A stretch of 64,000 bases of DNA from Antedon mediterranea (taxonomy: Eukaryota; Echinodermata; Crinoidea; Comatulida; Antedonidae): NCBI RefSeq assembly GCF_964355755.1, contig NC_092670.1, positions 18,289,201-18,353,200 of the forward strand, given 5' to 3'. Made by a program: the position numbers and the translations under genes. Under the pieces are notes generated by a model. The model had not been told where the DNA came from. It was given only the letters and a program-made list of their open reading frames with translations, and searched no databases. Shown one piece after another: positions 1 through 12,100 of this stretch; the stretch's first letter is position 1; each line of letters starts with the position of its first letter.

Positions 1-13
1 TGTAAGTCAATTG

Positions 14-184
14 ATAGCAACACTTGGACGGAGGTTGGTGGCAACACCTAGACAGAGGTTGGTGGCAATACCCGGACGGAGGTTGGTGGCAAAACCTGGA
101 CAGAGGTTGGTGGCAACACCTGGACAGAGGTTGGTGGCAACACCCGGACGGAGGTTGGTGGAAACACACCTGGATGAAGGTTGC
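14..184. repeat. 24-bp minisatellite, about 7 units
   Basis: Tandem units of 24 bp built around AGGTTGGTGGCAACACCTGG, with small differences between units (TGGACAG versus CGGACGG). Because 24 is a multiple of three, it stays open in several frames on both strands and gives spurious repetitive ORFs. The repeat may continue left of the window only in part, since the first 13 bases do not match. Confidence 0.9.
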
Positions 185-535
185 CGTGACAGGCACCTCA
201 AGAGTTTTTCACATTTTTATCTGAACCAACAAAAAATGTTTGTGTACCTGAAATTACTATTTTATGTTTTTTACCACTCCCATAAGATCTTAAAACATAA
301 AGCCAAGACTTTTTAGCTATCCCTGGGTCACTACTGAAAATAAATATTTCCCCCCAAATTTTGTTATCCCTTGAAACTCACCTTAATTAATTTATTTGTG
401 AAAAAAACCTTTTATATTTTACTGAAGTTACTGCAGTTATTCAAGTTCGGTCTCCTTACCATAGCAAATAGCCTATTCATTACATTTTACAAATGTAATA
501 ATGACCATGCATACATGGATTTTATACACATGAAA

Positions 536-737
536 ATACTGCAGTAACATAATATTTGATACCAATGAACCTATGATCAATACTGCAGTAACACATTTTA
601 TTCCAATGAACCTATAATGAATACTGCAGTAACACATTTTATCCCAATGAACCTATAATGAATACTGCAGTAACATATTTTATCCTAATGAACCTATAAT
701 AAATACTGCAGTAACATATTTTATCCTAATGAACCTG
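536..737. repeat. 41-bp tandem repeat, about 5 units
   Basis: The word ATACTGCAGTAAC recurs with starts near 537, 581, 622, 663 and 704, giving spacings of 44, 41, 41 and 41 bp. The rest of the unit (ATTTTATCCTAATGAACCTA) is also conserved, and the later units are the most alike. Confidence 0.9.
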
Positions 738-1758
738 TAAGACTAAACTGTGAATTCTTTAATAGAACCCACTGCTCTGTACTCAAAAGTGTTAAAATAC
801 CTTCTTAATAGAATGATCACAGACAATCATACATGCATCAAAAGCTACGAACAATATCTAAAAACAACATTGCATAATATGACCTGCATGTCGTGCCAAC
901 ACCTCTACAAATTTTGGTGCACGAAAGGAAGTAAATATTGTACACCGATTATATCTGCATGAAAAGAAATATAAATATAGTATATCAATATTATTTTTAC
1001 TTAGATTAAAACCCAGTTGACTTCCTCAATTAAAAACACTTTGTCTACCAAGTGGATATATTGCGAAGAAAACATATAGAATAGTACAACTTTATAGAAT
1101 TACTGTAGTATAGTAGTATAAGATATAAAAATAAATTAAGATATTTCTTGCACAGACTAAATACTAAATAAAATTGCACATTATGACAAATAAACCTTTA
1201 TACTATATAAAAATATAGAAATTTGATATCTTCATAAACAAACAAGTTATTTAAACGATAACATCCATGTCTACTTGATGGTATGCAGTGAGGCACTATC
1301 TTGAATTAGCCTATTGTAGAAGAATGATCTTATAATATAAGTACCATACTGACAGGGCTGTCCACCCCAAATAGTTTTAAAAATTAGCTTTATATAAAAA
1401 CCAGCACAGAATTTTAAAAATTCTAATTCATTCACTCTCAGTATTTTCTTCTATGGATATAAAAATATTTACATACATTTTAAAATAATCTTTCTTCACA
1501 CAACCACACTATCTCGCAATATTACCACTCAGCATCTCAATCGCCACAGTATTCTATCTATTCCGTTTCATATACGAAACTAATAGTGATACACGCAATA
1601 AAATATTTCTAAAACAAAGATCACAAATAAAAAATCAATATAAAAATTTAGAAGTGTTCTCCCCAGGGGTGAACCATGGTGGATGTCTGCACCATTGGAG
1701 AAAAATAAGGAAGGATACCTTCTATAAATATGGTTTGTTTGGGTGTGTATTTGGTAGA

Positions 1759-1956
1759 CAGGGCTCGATTCACACACAAATCATTCAGGACTAACCAATC
1801 TTGCATGTACTGTACCTTGTGGGCCAGTAAAACATTAATTTACTACTACCTACTACTTCCCACCAATAAACTAATTTAACAACTTTAATCTGTACCACAA
1901 TATTATATTTCAGTTTGCAACGGCTTTTTAAAAATCAACAATTTAATCGAGCCCTG
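1759..1956. mobile_element. Short inverted-repeat element (CAGGGCTCGATT termini)
   Basis: Begins CAGGGCTCGATT and ends AATCGAGCCCTG, a perfect 12-bp inverted repeat about 200 bp apart with no coding capacity. The CAGGG end is typical of hAT-type non-autonomous elements, but I see no clear 8-bp target duplication. Its interior shares words with the element at 7243 (AACCAAT followed by TGTACTGT). Confidence 0.5.
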
Positions 1957-3425
1957 GATAGAATACAGTTAAAAGGGGATTGTTTAAACGTCACAGATAG
2001 CGTGCGTCATATCATATCAACGTCACGGTAATTCCCCAGTGTGATGCTTTCACATTTTGAACAGCCTGGGGAGAACACTTTAGTATGGTGTACTTCAAAT
2101 CAGAAATGCAACAATCTCTCAAACATATCAAATATTTTTTCGTTAATTTTATCATACTTAATTCTCAAATATTTACATTTTCATGACAAAAATAATAATG
2201 AAAAGCCAACTCATTTCAAGCCTAATTAAACATCAATTAATAATTACATTAAATTATGATTCTATCAATTTATATATCTAAAAATAATTCAAATCATGTT
2301 TTCTTTAATTCATATTATTAATAAAACAAATTTCCTAAAATCCTCTACATAATACAAATTATAACCAACACTAGAGTAATATTATATTAAAAAGACAATT
2401 CAAAACTTAGTTTGTAGTAGATCTCTTTAAAATTTAAAAATTCTCATGACGACGCATAAATAATTATAATTCGCAGTTTAATTATACTGCATTAAAAACA
2501 ATCAACGCCCATGTTTGACTCATATGTGATGACATCATAATATACCATGTCACAATGTTGATTTAATCTGGTTATTTGGAAATAAAGAGGTCATTACTAC
2601 TATTGAGAAGGAAATAATGGATATAAAAACATAAATTGAATTCATTTATTACAAATAAGCGCTCTTTAAAGTTTCTCAACTGACCCAAAATGTACTAGAT
2701 CTGATAAAAAAACATCTCAATGAATAAACGATATTGACCTAGTGCCGCAGATAGCCAATGATAGGCAACAGTAACAGCGCGATGGCATGAGTTTTGTTTC
2801 TCTTAAAATATAAGCTGCCATTAGAAGGATAGCAAAATGTGATAGGGGTGACAAAACGATATACAGCTCGTGACAAAGTAAGTTAAGTGGACATGACTGT
2901 TATTTACTCACTGTACTGTATGGGTATGTGTCATTCAGACAGTGCTAACAGCATACATTTGATCTGTATTACTATTAAAATGGTTTTAATAAAATAAAAA
3001 GTAAAATCTCATTGGTTTTAGATTTCTTCTATAACATAGATATAAGTCAATTAATAGTTTAAGCGGCCCGCGATAAATTGCAACATGCATTGCACACGGA
3101 TTGATATTTTCATTTTTCTTCTGTGATTCACCAACTTTCGATCGATCATGAAGGCCAAAACAAATGGAAGAATTGTAACTTTAAAGACCGTCACACAAGA
3201 GCACACAATCTACTTAGGTAGTGCATTGTTTCTCTCTTTTTATCATATTTAAATATTTAAGACAAGGAATGACCTGGTTTAATGTTTTGAAAGTAATATA
3301 TTAATATGCATTACAAAACATCAAAAATTGTAGATTTGTTCAAAATCTAATCTAAAATTAAACTGAAATTACATCAAATATAAATGATATACACTGTATG
3401 ATGTATCAATCAGAAAATATAAAAC

Positions 3426-3520
3426 AAATGGCACAGTAGCTTGGTACCTTGCTTACTTATCCTCGACCAGGGTTCAAGCCTGACTGTCCTAGTCAGTATT
3501 TGGATATTCAGTTTTTAGTA
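3426..3520 (+). mobile_element. Possible tRNA-derived SINE head
   Basis: Contains GTAGCTTGGTACC followed about 35 bp later by GGGTTCAAGCCTGA, resembling spaced A and B boxes of a tRNA-derived promoter. A similar arrangement lies at 23335. It does not fold into a complete tRNA, and assignment as a SINE is tentative. Confidence 0.35.
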
Positions 3521-4944
3521 AGGTATGATTATTTTTCGCATGGATGAGGTAAAAATAGATGTATCATAAAGTGCTTACATTACAACAGTATCGCAATCTA
3601 AATTCAGACTACAATTATTGTACAGATAATAAATTTTCAGATTTAACTTTTAAATAATTGCCTATAATGCAGAAATCTTCAGTTAAGCTGAGATGAAATT
3701 CATCAACATAAAATTTATTTTCAGACAGACGATGAGGATTTTAGAATCATAGCAGACAGTGTGCTACTTGATATTGTAGAACATAAAATTTAAATATTTC
3801 TACTGTTTATGATTTTTTTAAACCGTGTCGTCAATTTTGAAATACATAAACTATTTGCTCAAACAAACAAGTTTTGAATTATCTTTCTTGAAAATGTCCT
3901 AAATTACTGTACTAAACAACATAATATTCAAATGAAACCGATGAAATAGAGTGACTCATTTATCTAATTAATCACTATATGACAATGAGTCACATAGCAT
4001 AGGACAAGGTGACTTGGCTGTCATCACATTGATTGACAATGTCAAATTCAGCCAAGGGCTGAACCCAAAAAGATCTTTCTCTATAATTAGTCAATTTGTT
4101 TAAAATAAAACCAATTATGAGGCATAAATGGTATGGTAATTGTTTTTCTTATAAGTTGAGACAGTGGTGAATATTGGTGTACATTGATTTAATGATATTG
4201 CGCCTGCGGATTTTATACAGTACATGATCATAAATGTTAACATGTTATAGTATAGGAATGCACTAATATGTTAAGTCATATTTTTGCATTGAACTTGATC
4301 AATTTAATTCAGGGATTTAAAAGAAGAAAAATCATGATCAAATCATCTCAAAATATTCCTGCATTTATATTTATCACATCTAAATTTTATATTAAAATCT
4401 ATTTTTATTGATTGTATAATTAAATATTCATAATTAATTTGTGTCTTTAATTACATTAATTTATAAAGCCTTGTATTCACAGTAGCTTTATTAAAACTGT
4501 CATAAAACAATTATATTTCCATTTCATTATAAAATCATATTTATAAATAAAAATTTGACTTCTAAGTAAATTTTAAAGGGACAGCACACATCGTTTGTGG
4601 TTTTGTATGATCTCAAAAGAATTATGGGATAGTTAGTCATCGACGCAAAAAACAGGTTTATGCAAGCATTCTAGAAAGATCAATATTAAGCCAATTTGGA
4701 ACGTTACAAGGGGCGAGTAATGCATAAATCTTTTTAAAAAACCTGTTGGGGATATTTAGAAAGTAGTACATTTGTAATCCAGATATCTTATCGAAATAAA
4801 CTCAGTATCCCATGATTGGTGAGATTAAATGTGTAACAGACGGTGTTATTAAATCAAATAAATGATTATATTCTGCTTTGGTAATGTTACTATTATTAGT
4901 AACTTCTTGTTCTAGATTTTTCCTAAAATGATATAATGCACTAA

Positions 4945-5129
4945 GAGCTGTAGCACAATATCAAACTTTATGTGACAAAAAAATGTGATGTGCCCATATA
5001 TGGACATGATGATGTCATATTACTACCATATTTGTGCATATTACTACCATATTTGTGCATATCACTACCATATTTAGGAATATCACATTATTTTTTGTCA
5101 AACTAGTTTGATAGTGTAGACACAGCATT
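4945..5129. mobile_element. Palindromic MITE, family 1, copy 1
   Basis: Left arm reads ATCAAACTTTATGTGAC and the right arm ends GTTTGATAGTGTAGACACAGC. The interior has the family core CCATATATGGACATGATGATG. An internal 18-bp unit (ATTACTACCATATTTGTGC type) is repeated about three times. The left terminus is degraded. Confidence 0.75.
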
Positions 5130-5609
5130 ACAATACATTGTATTGTTTAAATTTACAACATTAAACTAAAAATATTAGCACTCACAGACTCTCGCTCACT
5201 TCTATTCTATGAATACTTCACCTATTTTAGCCCAGGCTTAAATAATTTCCAGACCCACAAATCCTACTGTACTAAATCATATTCATTTACTACAAACAAA
5301 TAATTCTCAATTTGATTTTATATCTATTTTTAGTAAATTATTAAATATGTTCTTAAACCTGAGATCAATAATAATTATTCACATTGTAAATAAATATTTC
5401 AACAAAATAATAATGGAAATTCTTCAAATCAATTTTCAGATAATTATTGCTATTGCTAATGTGCTAAGCATACATGAATTAATTTTATTAAAATCATCTA
5501 TCATCATTTATTTTTAGGAGTGTAAATGTTTAAATTTTAAATAAAATAAAATAATATATACAGTGGTAGAATAAGACTGATATTAGATTAAAATAAAAAG
5601 AAAATTTAG

Positions 5610-5953
5610 TTTTAAAGATGTATTGTCCCCCTGAAAAAAAATTATTATTATTAAATTTTAATTTCACATAATAATTATCCACCTTGATTTGACCAAAAAT
5701 TAGATCCTAAAAAAATTATTTACCGGAAAAAACTGTAATTTAAAGCAAAAAAACAGTCAAATAGGCTGCCAGCCAATGGATTTTTGGTTGAATTTAACCA
5801 TTTATTTTGTCATTTTATAAGGGAAAACATAATTTGTTTTCTTTTTTTTTCTACGGAAGTGATTAACTTCATTAAAACTACAAAATAACTATTCAAAGTC
5901 TGATTTAATTAATCTTCATATTTCATGTTTTTGGGGCAAAATACATCTTTAAA
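5610..5953. mobile_element. Inverted-repeat element (TTTAAAGATGTATTGTCCCC termini)
   Basis: The left end TTTAAAGATGTATTGTCCCC is mirrored at the right end by GGGGCAAAATACATCTTTAAA. The AT-rich interior, about 340 bp, has no ORF. A related copy in the opposite orientation sits in PHGDH intron 2 near 24042 and shares interior words including GACCAAAAA and TTTTTGGTT. Confidence 0.65.
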
Positions 5954-5992
5954 GGTTTCAAAAGTATCTAATATAAATTTCTAATTTTAATA

Positions 5993-6177
5993 TTAGGGAG
6001 TTTTCGATTTGGGACGACCAAACTACGCCATATTAGTCTATTTTGCGCATGCAGGAATATTGGGACGCTTGTCCGCACTCCCCCCAAGTTTGATGGTTCT
6101 AGGTGGAAAACATATTGATTGACCTGATGACCTGGTCATCGGTTCTCTTGATTGTCGCAACTCGAAAACTCCTTATT
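5993..6177. mobile_element. Short inverted-repeat element (GGGAGTTTTCGA termini)
   Basis: The left end TTAGGGAGTTTTCGATTTGG matches the reverse complement of the right end AACTCGAAAACTCCTTATTG with few mismatches. About 180 bp, no coding capacity. Its first bases resemble those of the element at 24485 (GGGAGGTTTCG), so the two may belong to related families. Confidence 0.55.
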
Positions 6178-7242
6178 GAGAAAGGAACAATTAAGAAAAA
6201 TATTATCAGAATTACATTTACAAGATAGAATGAGTAACTAAAATGCTAATAAGAGAGGTTATCTGCGTGATTCAGACTCCTAACATTACTCAATATAATA
6301 ATTAGTATTACTATTACTGTATGTATTTTTGTAAATTTGTAAAAAAAAAAGTTAGGGGTGGGGAAGGGCGGGGTTAATAATTAAGTATTTAAGTGAATAC
6401 TTGACAAATATATTATAATTTTTAATGGAAATAGAGAATTTCTTTATATCATGGGGATACTAAAAAAAGATGAGGTAATCTGCGCAAGTAAAAAAAAAAC
6501 CAGTGTATAGCAGACAGACTCTTGAATATCCAGGGTCCTACTTATATAAAATCACCTGACCTGGATTAGATTGCAAATGACTAAGCCCCAACTCGCTAAA
6601 CGAGAGCAAAGTCAGGTTTGAGATCTATGATTTAAACGGTCGTAAGAATCTCAATAACCTCAACCTACAGTAATAAATAAACTAACTATTTAATCGCAGA
6701 ATTATTGTTAAAATATAGCAAAAACTAGTTATGCAAGAATATTATTATGGTAATAAATCATAAATTATTGAGAAATGAGATCAATAAAAATTGCCTACTC
6801 AAATTGTTTAAAATCTAAATATTGAGAGAAAATTCTGCTTAAACATTGCAACAAAAAAAACTCTATAAAGAATAAGAAATATCAATTGATAAAGATGTTG
6901 AAGAAATTTCTTAATACAAAAATCAAAATAAATAATTCCCCAACTGATAAAAAATGCTGTACAGTTAGAGATTTGATACAGCAATTAAGATTGTTGTTGA
7001 ATAGCAAAAGGTCATAGGTCAAATACGTAATGTAGCTGTTGAGAATACAGTTCATACATCTATGCCAATTTATTCAATAAGTATATTTTTGTATTTCGTT
7101 TTTTGACAAGAAGTCTAATAAATTACGTTTCTGAAAATTGATTTGAAGAACACGTCCATTTGGAAACTGAGTTATTTGTTTCATGGTAATTTACATAAAA
7201 AATAATTTAATTTTAAGCATTGATGCTTTTTTAAAGTAGAAA

Positions 7243-7355
7243 AGGGCTTGATTTAATATTACTAGCTCTAAGCCAACCAATTATATTTGTACTGTTAATT
7301 CGGGCTAGAACAATTTTAATGGCCCATTTGCCTAGTAAGATTTAAATCAAGCCCT
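7243..7355. mobile_element. Short inverted-repeat element (AGGGCTTGATTTAA termini)
   Basis: Starts AGGGCTTGATTTAA and ends TTTAAATCAAGCCCT. The match extends inward to ACTAG/CTAGT, giving inverted repeats of about 24 bp around roughly 65 bp. Interior words are shared with the element at 1759. Confidence 0.6.
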
Positions 7356-7904
7356 AAAAAATGTGAAAATGGTTGGCTTTTCGAATAGACAAAAAAAGTA
7401 TTTAAACATATTTATTCTTTGATATTTATCATGCAGTTCTATGTTAAAACTGACAAATTATGAATGTACTAAATAGCACATAATCATAATAATATGGTCT
7501 AAAGGAAATTGTTATCAAGATTAAATAGTTTTTGTCTTTTAGCTTATCTGCTACTTAACGGATCACTTCAGTGACTCACAGAAACATTTTGTTCTTTATT
7601 GTAGAATGTACGCAAACTGGTGTGTGTTGAGCTAGTTGAAGCAGGCTTTATATTGTAGGCTCAAACTTGCCAGCAACATTCATTAATCAACCGTTGACAT
7701 TCACATTCACTTGTCAATTTATATTTTTCCGGCATCCTTGAAGTGATAATTTGTTTCCAGTTCAAAGTTGCAACATTTAAATGCTAATCTGTAGACATTT
7801 CCTCAAGAAAATGTCATTCTTGGAATTTGAATGTCTTGTAGATGCAAAATAAATCTCTTAGTTCTTGGAATTGTTTTCTTGAACTTTTGCACTTTTTTTT
7901 ACAT

Positions 7905-8045
7905 TCTGCTTTTAGACGTTCTGCCTTTGCTTTCTGCTTTTAGACAATCTGCCTTTGCTTTCTGCCTTTATATTTTATACTTTTAGACTTTCTGCCTATA
8001 GACTTCTGCATTTATTTAAACTTTCTACCTTTAAACTTTCCACTT
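7905..8045. repeat. Degenerate tandem repeat of TTCTGCCTTTAGAC type
   Basis: Successive imperfect copies of a roughly 14-16 bp pyrimidine-rich unit (TTCTGCTTTTAGAC, TTCTGCCTTTGC, TTTCTGCCTATAGAC). No function is evident. Confidence 0.7.
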
Positions 8046-8811
8046 GACTTTTTCTTCATACATCTGACAAACCGAAAATATGATGGAAACAAACTTTTTA
8101 AAGGGTTGCATTTCTTCACAATTGTAGAAGACTGTCTAATTGATGTATTCTTACTTCCAGAACAGATGTCAACTTAATTTGTATGAACTTTGACCTTCCT
8201 TTCTGTATCTTTTCCCACAAAACCTATTAGATGACATATTCTTTCATGGAAGTACCTTGGCTTTACAGTTTCCGGAATACTTTCCGTTCCACTTGCTTTT
8301 ATTTTCTTCTAATTTTCTTTTTTCGGTTTCACATTCCTTTTGCATTTACGCTTTCTATTTACATTACATAAAGATCTTTAAATATAAAGCATTTTACTGT
8401 TATGCAAATAACCCATCTAAATTAATACAATTCCACAATAAAAATTATATGCATTAACTCCTGAAATGTTGATTAATGAATGCCAACTTAAATATTCCCT
8501 TTCTATTTGTGTAACCTTCGTAAGACTGCAGTCACCTTTACATGTTTCACCTAAAGTAAACTTACTGTACACCACTAAAAAAGACTCTTAAAACCAGTTT
8601 GAGTTTTAAAATGCTACCCTCAAATGTCTTATACAAAGATAGTTTACAAAGTTGAGGGTACTTCAGAATACATGAAAAAATGTACACAATACAAAATTAT
8701 TTACAATAAAATATGTAAAGAAATATTATACAACTTATCACATGTGTATATGGCCTTTCTTCTTGATACTTTGATGTAATGATGTAGTAGCACACACAAG
8801 TAGAGATGGTC

Positions 8812-9052
8812 TCTGGTACCAATATTGGTCAATGGTAGCAGCAAAGATTCCTGGTAGCAACAACCCCTGGTAGCAGCAATGGTTTCTGGTAACAGCAAAC
8901 CTCCCTGGGTGCAATCAACTGTACCCAGTAGAAGCAACAGTACCAAATAGCTGCAACTGCCTCTGGTAGAAACGCTCTCTGGTAGCAGAAATGGTCCTAG
9001 CTATCACCAATGGTTACCGGTAGTGTATCAATGGTTACCGGTAGTAGCAATG
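8812..9052. repeat. Degenerate GGTAGCAGCAATGGTTCCT-type repeat
   Basis: Variants of CTGGTAGCAGCAATGG recur about ten times with drifting spacing; ATGGTTACCGGTAGT is exactly repeated near 9012 and 9031. It lies 150-380 bp beyond the stop codon of the RBM33-like gene, so it is probably transcribed in that gene's 3' untranslated region. Confidence 0.65.
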
Positions 9053-9194
9053 TACCTTGTTAGCATCAAAATTCCATAACAGCAGCAAAATTCTATATGC
9101 TTCAGGGACTGTAGGCCTCTGACCATGACTGTATGCCTCCACTATCTGGTAGTGCATCCTTAGTTTTAAACCCATCAGAGCTAAAATGTTGCTG

Positions 9195-12100
9195 TTACGT
9201 GGCTGGTATGAGCGAGACATTAATCATAGACAGATCCACCATGTGTCTGTAATGAAAGATAAAACAATAAATGTCTCGAAGTAGAAGGGAACTGTGGAAT
9301 ATTATTTAGGGTATTTGTGTGCTAATTTAGGGTACTTGGAGAATTGTAGGTGTGGTAGTGGACAATAGTATATAAGAATATTTGATTATCAAAAGCTGCA
9401 GTCAAATCTTTTTAGGTATAGGAACTCCTCAGTTGTCTGCCCTGTTTTTATATACAGTATTCATATATTTTTACAATTTGGAGGAAATGAATATATTATT
9501 ATTACTATATTATTATTACACTTTAAAATATTAAAATGTCTGTTTATAGTTTAGCTTTCATACCTGTTGTATTTCTTCTGAAACATGTATGCATGCTGTG
9601 GGTTGTGAAATGTTACAAACGCTTTCCTCTGGTTTGGAATAAAATGACAATTCTGAAACGAAATGAGAAAAGCAAAACATGTTTGTGTGATCAGACCTCT
9701 TATATAACTCTGATAGATCACAATTTATCTCTGATGGAGAAATGAGTGTGTAAACATAGCTTCTACCTAATATTACATTCACATGCAAGAAAATGTAACT
9801 TATTGTAACAATTCTACAGTATCAAACTTTGTGTTTATATCCATATATGGACATGATAATGTCATATCACTACCATATTTTTGTCGCATACAATTTGATA
9901 GTGTAGACAGAGCTTTAGTTATATTAGTAGAGTGAAAGAGAAAAGTGAAAAAAATGCACAAACCTGTACAGAACCAACTGTCTTGGCCATCTGAATGATA
10001 CCCTGAGTCACCGTGGATGCGGACAGACCTTCTATGAGCACTCGGTTTAGAATTGCTTCAGTCTGAACTAATCTAGCACCTTCCAAATGGTTTACTTGTT
10101 GTTGTCTTTGTTGAAACTGTTCAATGTTCTGTCCAGGAGGTATAACAACCCTTTGCTGGTGGCTGGGTGGAACCTGCTGATGGATCTGGTGGTTAGGGGT
10201 TACAGCGCCCCCAAGCCTGTCTTTAACACTCTTTCGTGCCGGTGCTGGCTGGTGTTGGATATTTCCTGGAGTTTGCTGCTGGTGTGGTTGATGCAGGCCT
10301 CTTCCAGTACCAGGGAAGTTTCCTCTTCCGGCTGAGGCATTCCCTTGTCTGGCAGGTGGTTGATGGCTACTCCCTCCCCTCTGCTGTCCTCTACCCCGGC
10401 CAGTACCTCGTACTCCCCTTCCTCGCATGTTTCCACCTCCTCTTGTCTGTTGTACTTGTTGAGGAACAATATTTTGTTGTGGGTAACCTGGGCTCTGAAA
10501 TTGATTCACTGGGACCGGTTGTAGGCCAGTCTGTTGGGGTGGAAAATTCTGTTGAAATGGCTGCTGATTTTGAGTAGGGTTATTTTGATGTTGATTTTGG
10601 TGGTGTTGAAACCCTCTTCCACGACCACGCCCTCTGCCTCTTACTGGATGACCCTAAAAAATTATAAAAGTATACAATTCTTGATTTTGCATACTATTAA
10701 TAGAAAAAAAATACTGAAAAGAACAACTTAAGGAAAGAAGCATGAAGCCATGTGGTACTGAGGGGAAAGGAGTTTATTGTTGTACTTACTCTCATGTTGG
10801 TTGGTGGTGTATTGGTTCTTTGTGGTGTTGGCATGGGTGCAGGTTGATTACCAACAGTGGGTATGGGTCTTGGTTCATCCACTAATACCTGATAAAGACA
10901 AATATTATTGCTCAAATTATTACATTATTAATAGGAGTATGGTATATGAAATTTATGATGCAACCAAAACACTGTTCAGATAAAATTATTTATATTTACA
11001 AATTGATTTAATATTATTACTTTGAGATTTTGCTGCTGTTTCCACACTTTAACCGAGGTGTCTTGTAGTTGATGGTGTGGTTCTAGGTAAGTGTGTGGTT
11101 GTTGGTAAACTTCAGGTTGTGGTTGCGGTTGTCGGTGCACAACCGGTTGATGTTGGTAAACATCCGGTTGATGTTGCCGGTGGCCTTCTGGTTGATGTTG
11201 GGGCAGTTGGTAACCTTTTGGTTGATGTTGGGGTGCTTGGTAACCTTTTGGTTGTGACTGTTGGTACTCATGTTGTGCATATTGCTCTTGTTGTTGGTTT
11301 AACTTTTGTCTCATTTGTTGTTCTAACTTTTTAGTTGGTGTACCACCTCCTTGTTTCTTTCCATCTGGCGTTTTCTTTGCTTTATTTGCTGGTTGCTTCG
11401 CTGGCGGTGCTGGATCAAGACCAAGTTTTTTGGTAGCTTCTGCCACATCGTGACCTTGTTCAGCCAAGCGTTTCTTTAACGCTTCTTGACGTTTGGCAGC
11501 AAGCTGTTGCCGCCGTTCTTCTTTACGTTTCATAATCTCCTCTCGTAGTTTCTTTTGTTCTTCTATCTGGATCCTCAAACGTTTTGTTTCCGCATCTTCG
11601 TTGGTCTCCTATTGTTCAATAAAAAATGATATATTTAGGCACACATTTTATTAATTTAGTATCATTATATATAACAGTTATGCCTACAGAAAAAAGTAAA
11701 TTGTTTTTCTCCAGTGACTGTATTCAAACTAGTTTGATAAAAAAAGTGTGATATGCCCCCATATAGTAGTGTTATGACAATATACGGTTACATCACATTT
11801 TGTTGTCACATAAAGTTTGATAGTGTAGACAGAGCTTAAAGAGTTAGCAAGGTTATATCTGACCTAAGTTAGTTTGACTCACATGAGGTACGGCTACTGA
11901 AGACTTGTTAACTGCTTCTTTGATAAGAGTTTGTGGAGGGGCTGCCAATTTAGGTGACTGCTTAGGAGAAGGAGATAGATTGGTTCGTTGAGGAGAGCCA
12001 AGATTTGGCGAAGATGAAGGAGGTGATGAATAGTTTGGAGGCGCCTTCTTTTGTGAACTGTTACATGTAAAAATAAAGAGTTGATTAATCATAACATAGT

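Larger units (their letters stand above)
185..9194. other. Gene-poor region downstream of the RBM33-like gene
   Basis: About 9 kb of AT-rich sequence with no exon chain, no long ORF and no recognisable protein. It holds the tandem repeats and inverted-repeat elements listed separately (536, 1759, 3426, 4945, 5610, 5993, 7243, 7905, 8812). The part nearest 9194 must contain the 3' untranslated region of the RBM33-like gene; I could not choose its polyadenylation site. Confidence 0.6.

Noticed and set aside
7-316. Overlapping repetitive ORFs on both strands at the window start
   Set aside because: They are translations of the 24-bp minisatellite, whose length is a multiple of three; no start context or exon structure.
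8701-8946. Leu-rich 81-codon ORF on the minus strand
   Set aside because: Overlaps the degenerate GGTAGCAGCAATGG-type repeat downstream of the RBM33 stop; composition is dictated by the repeat.
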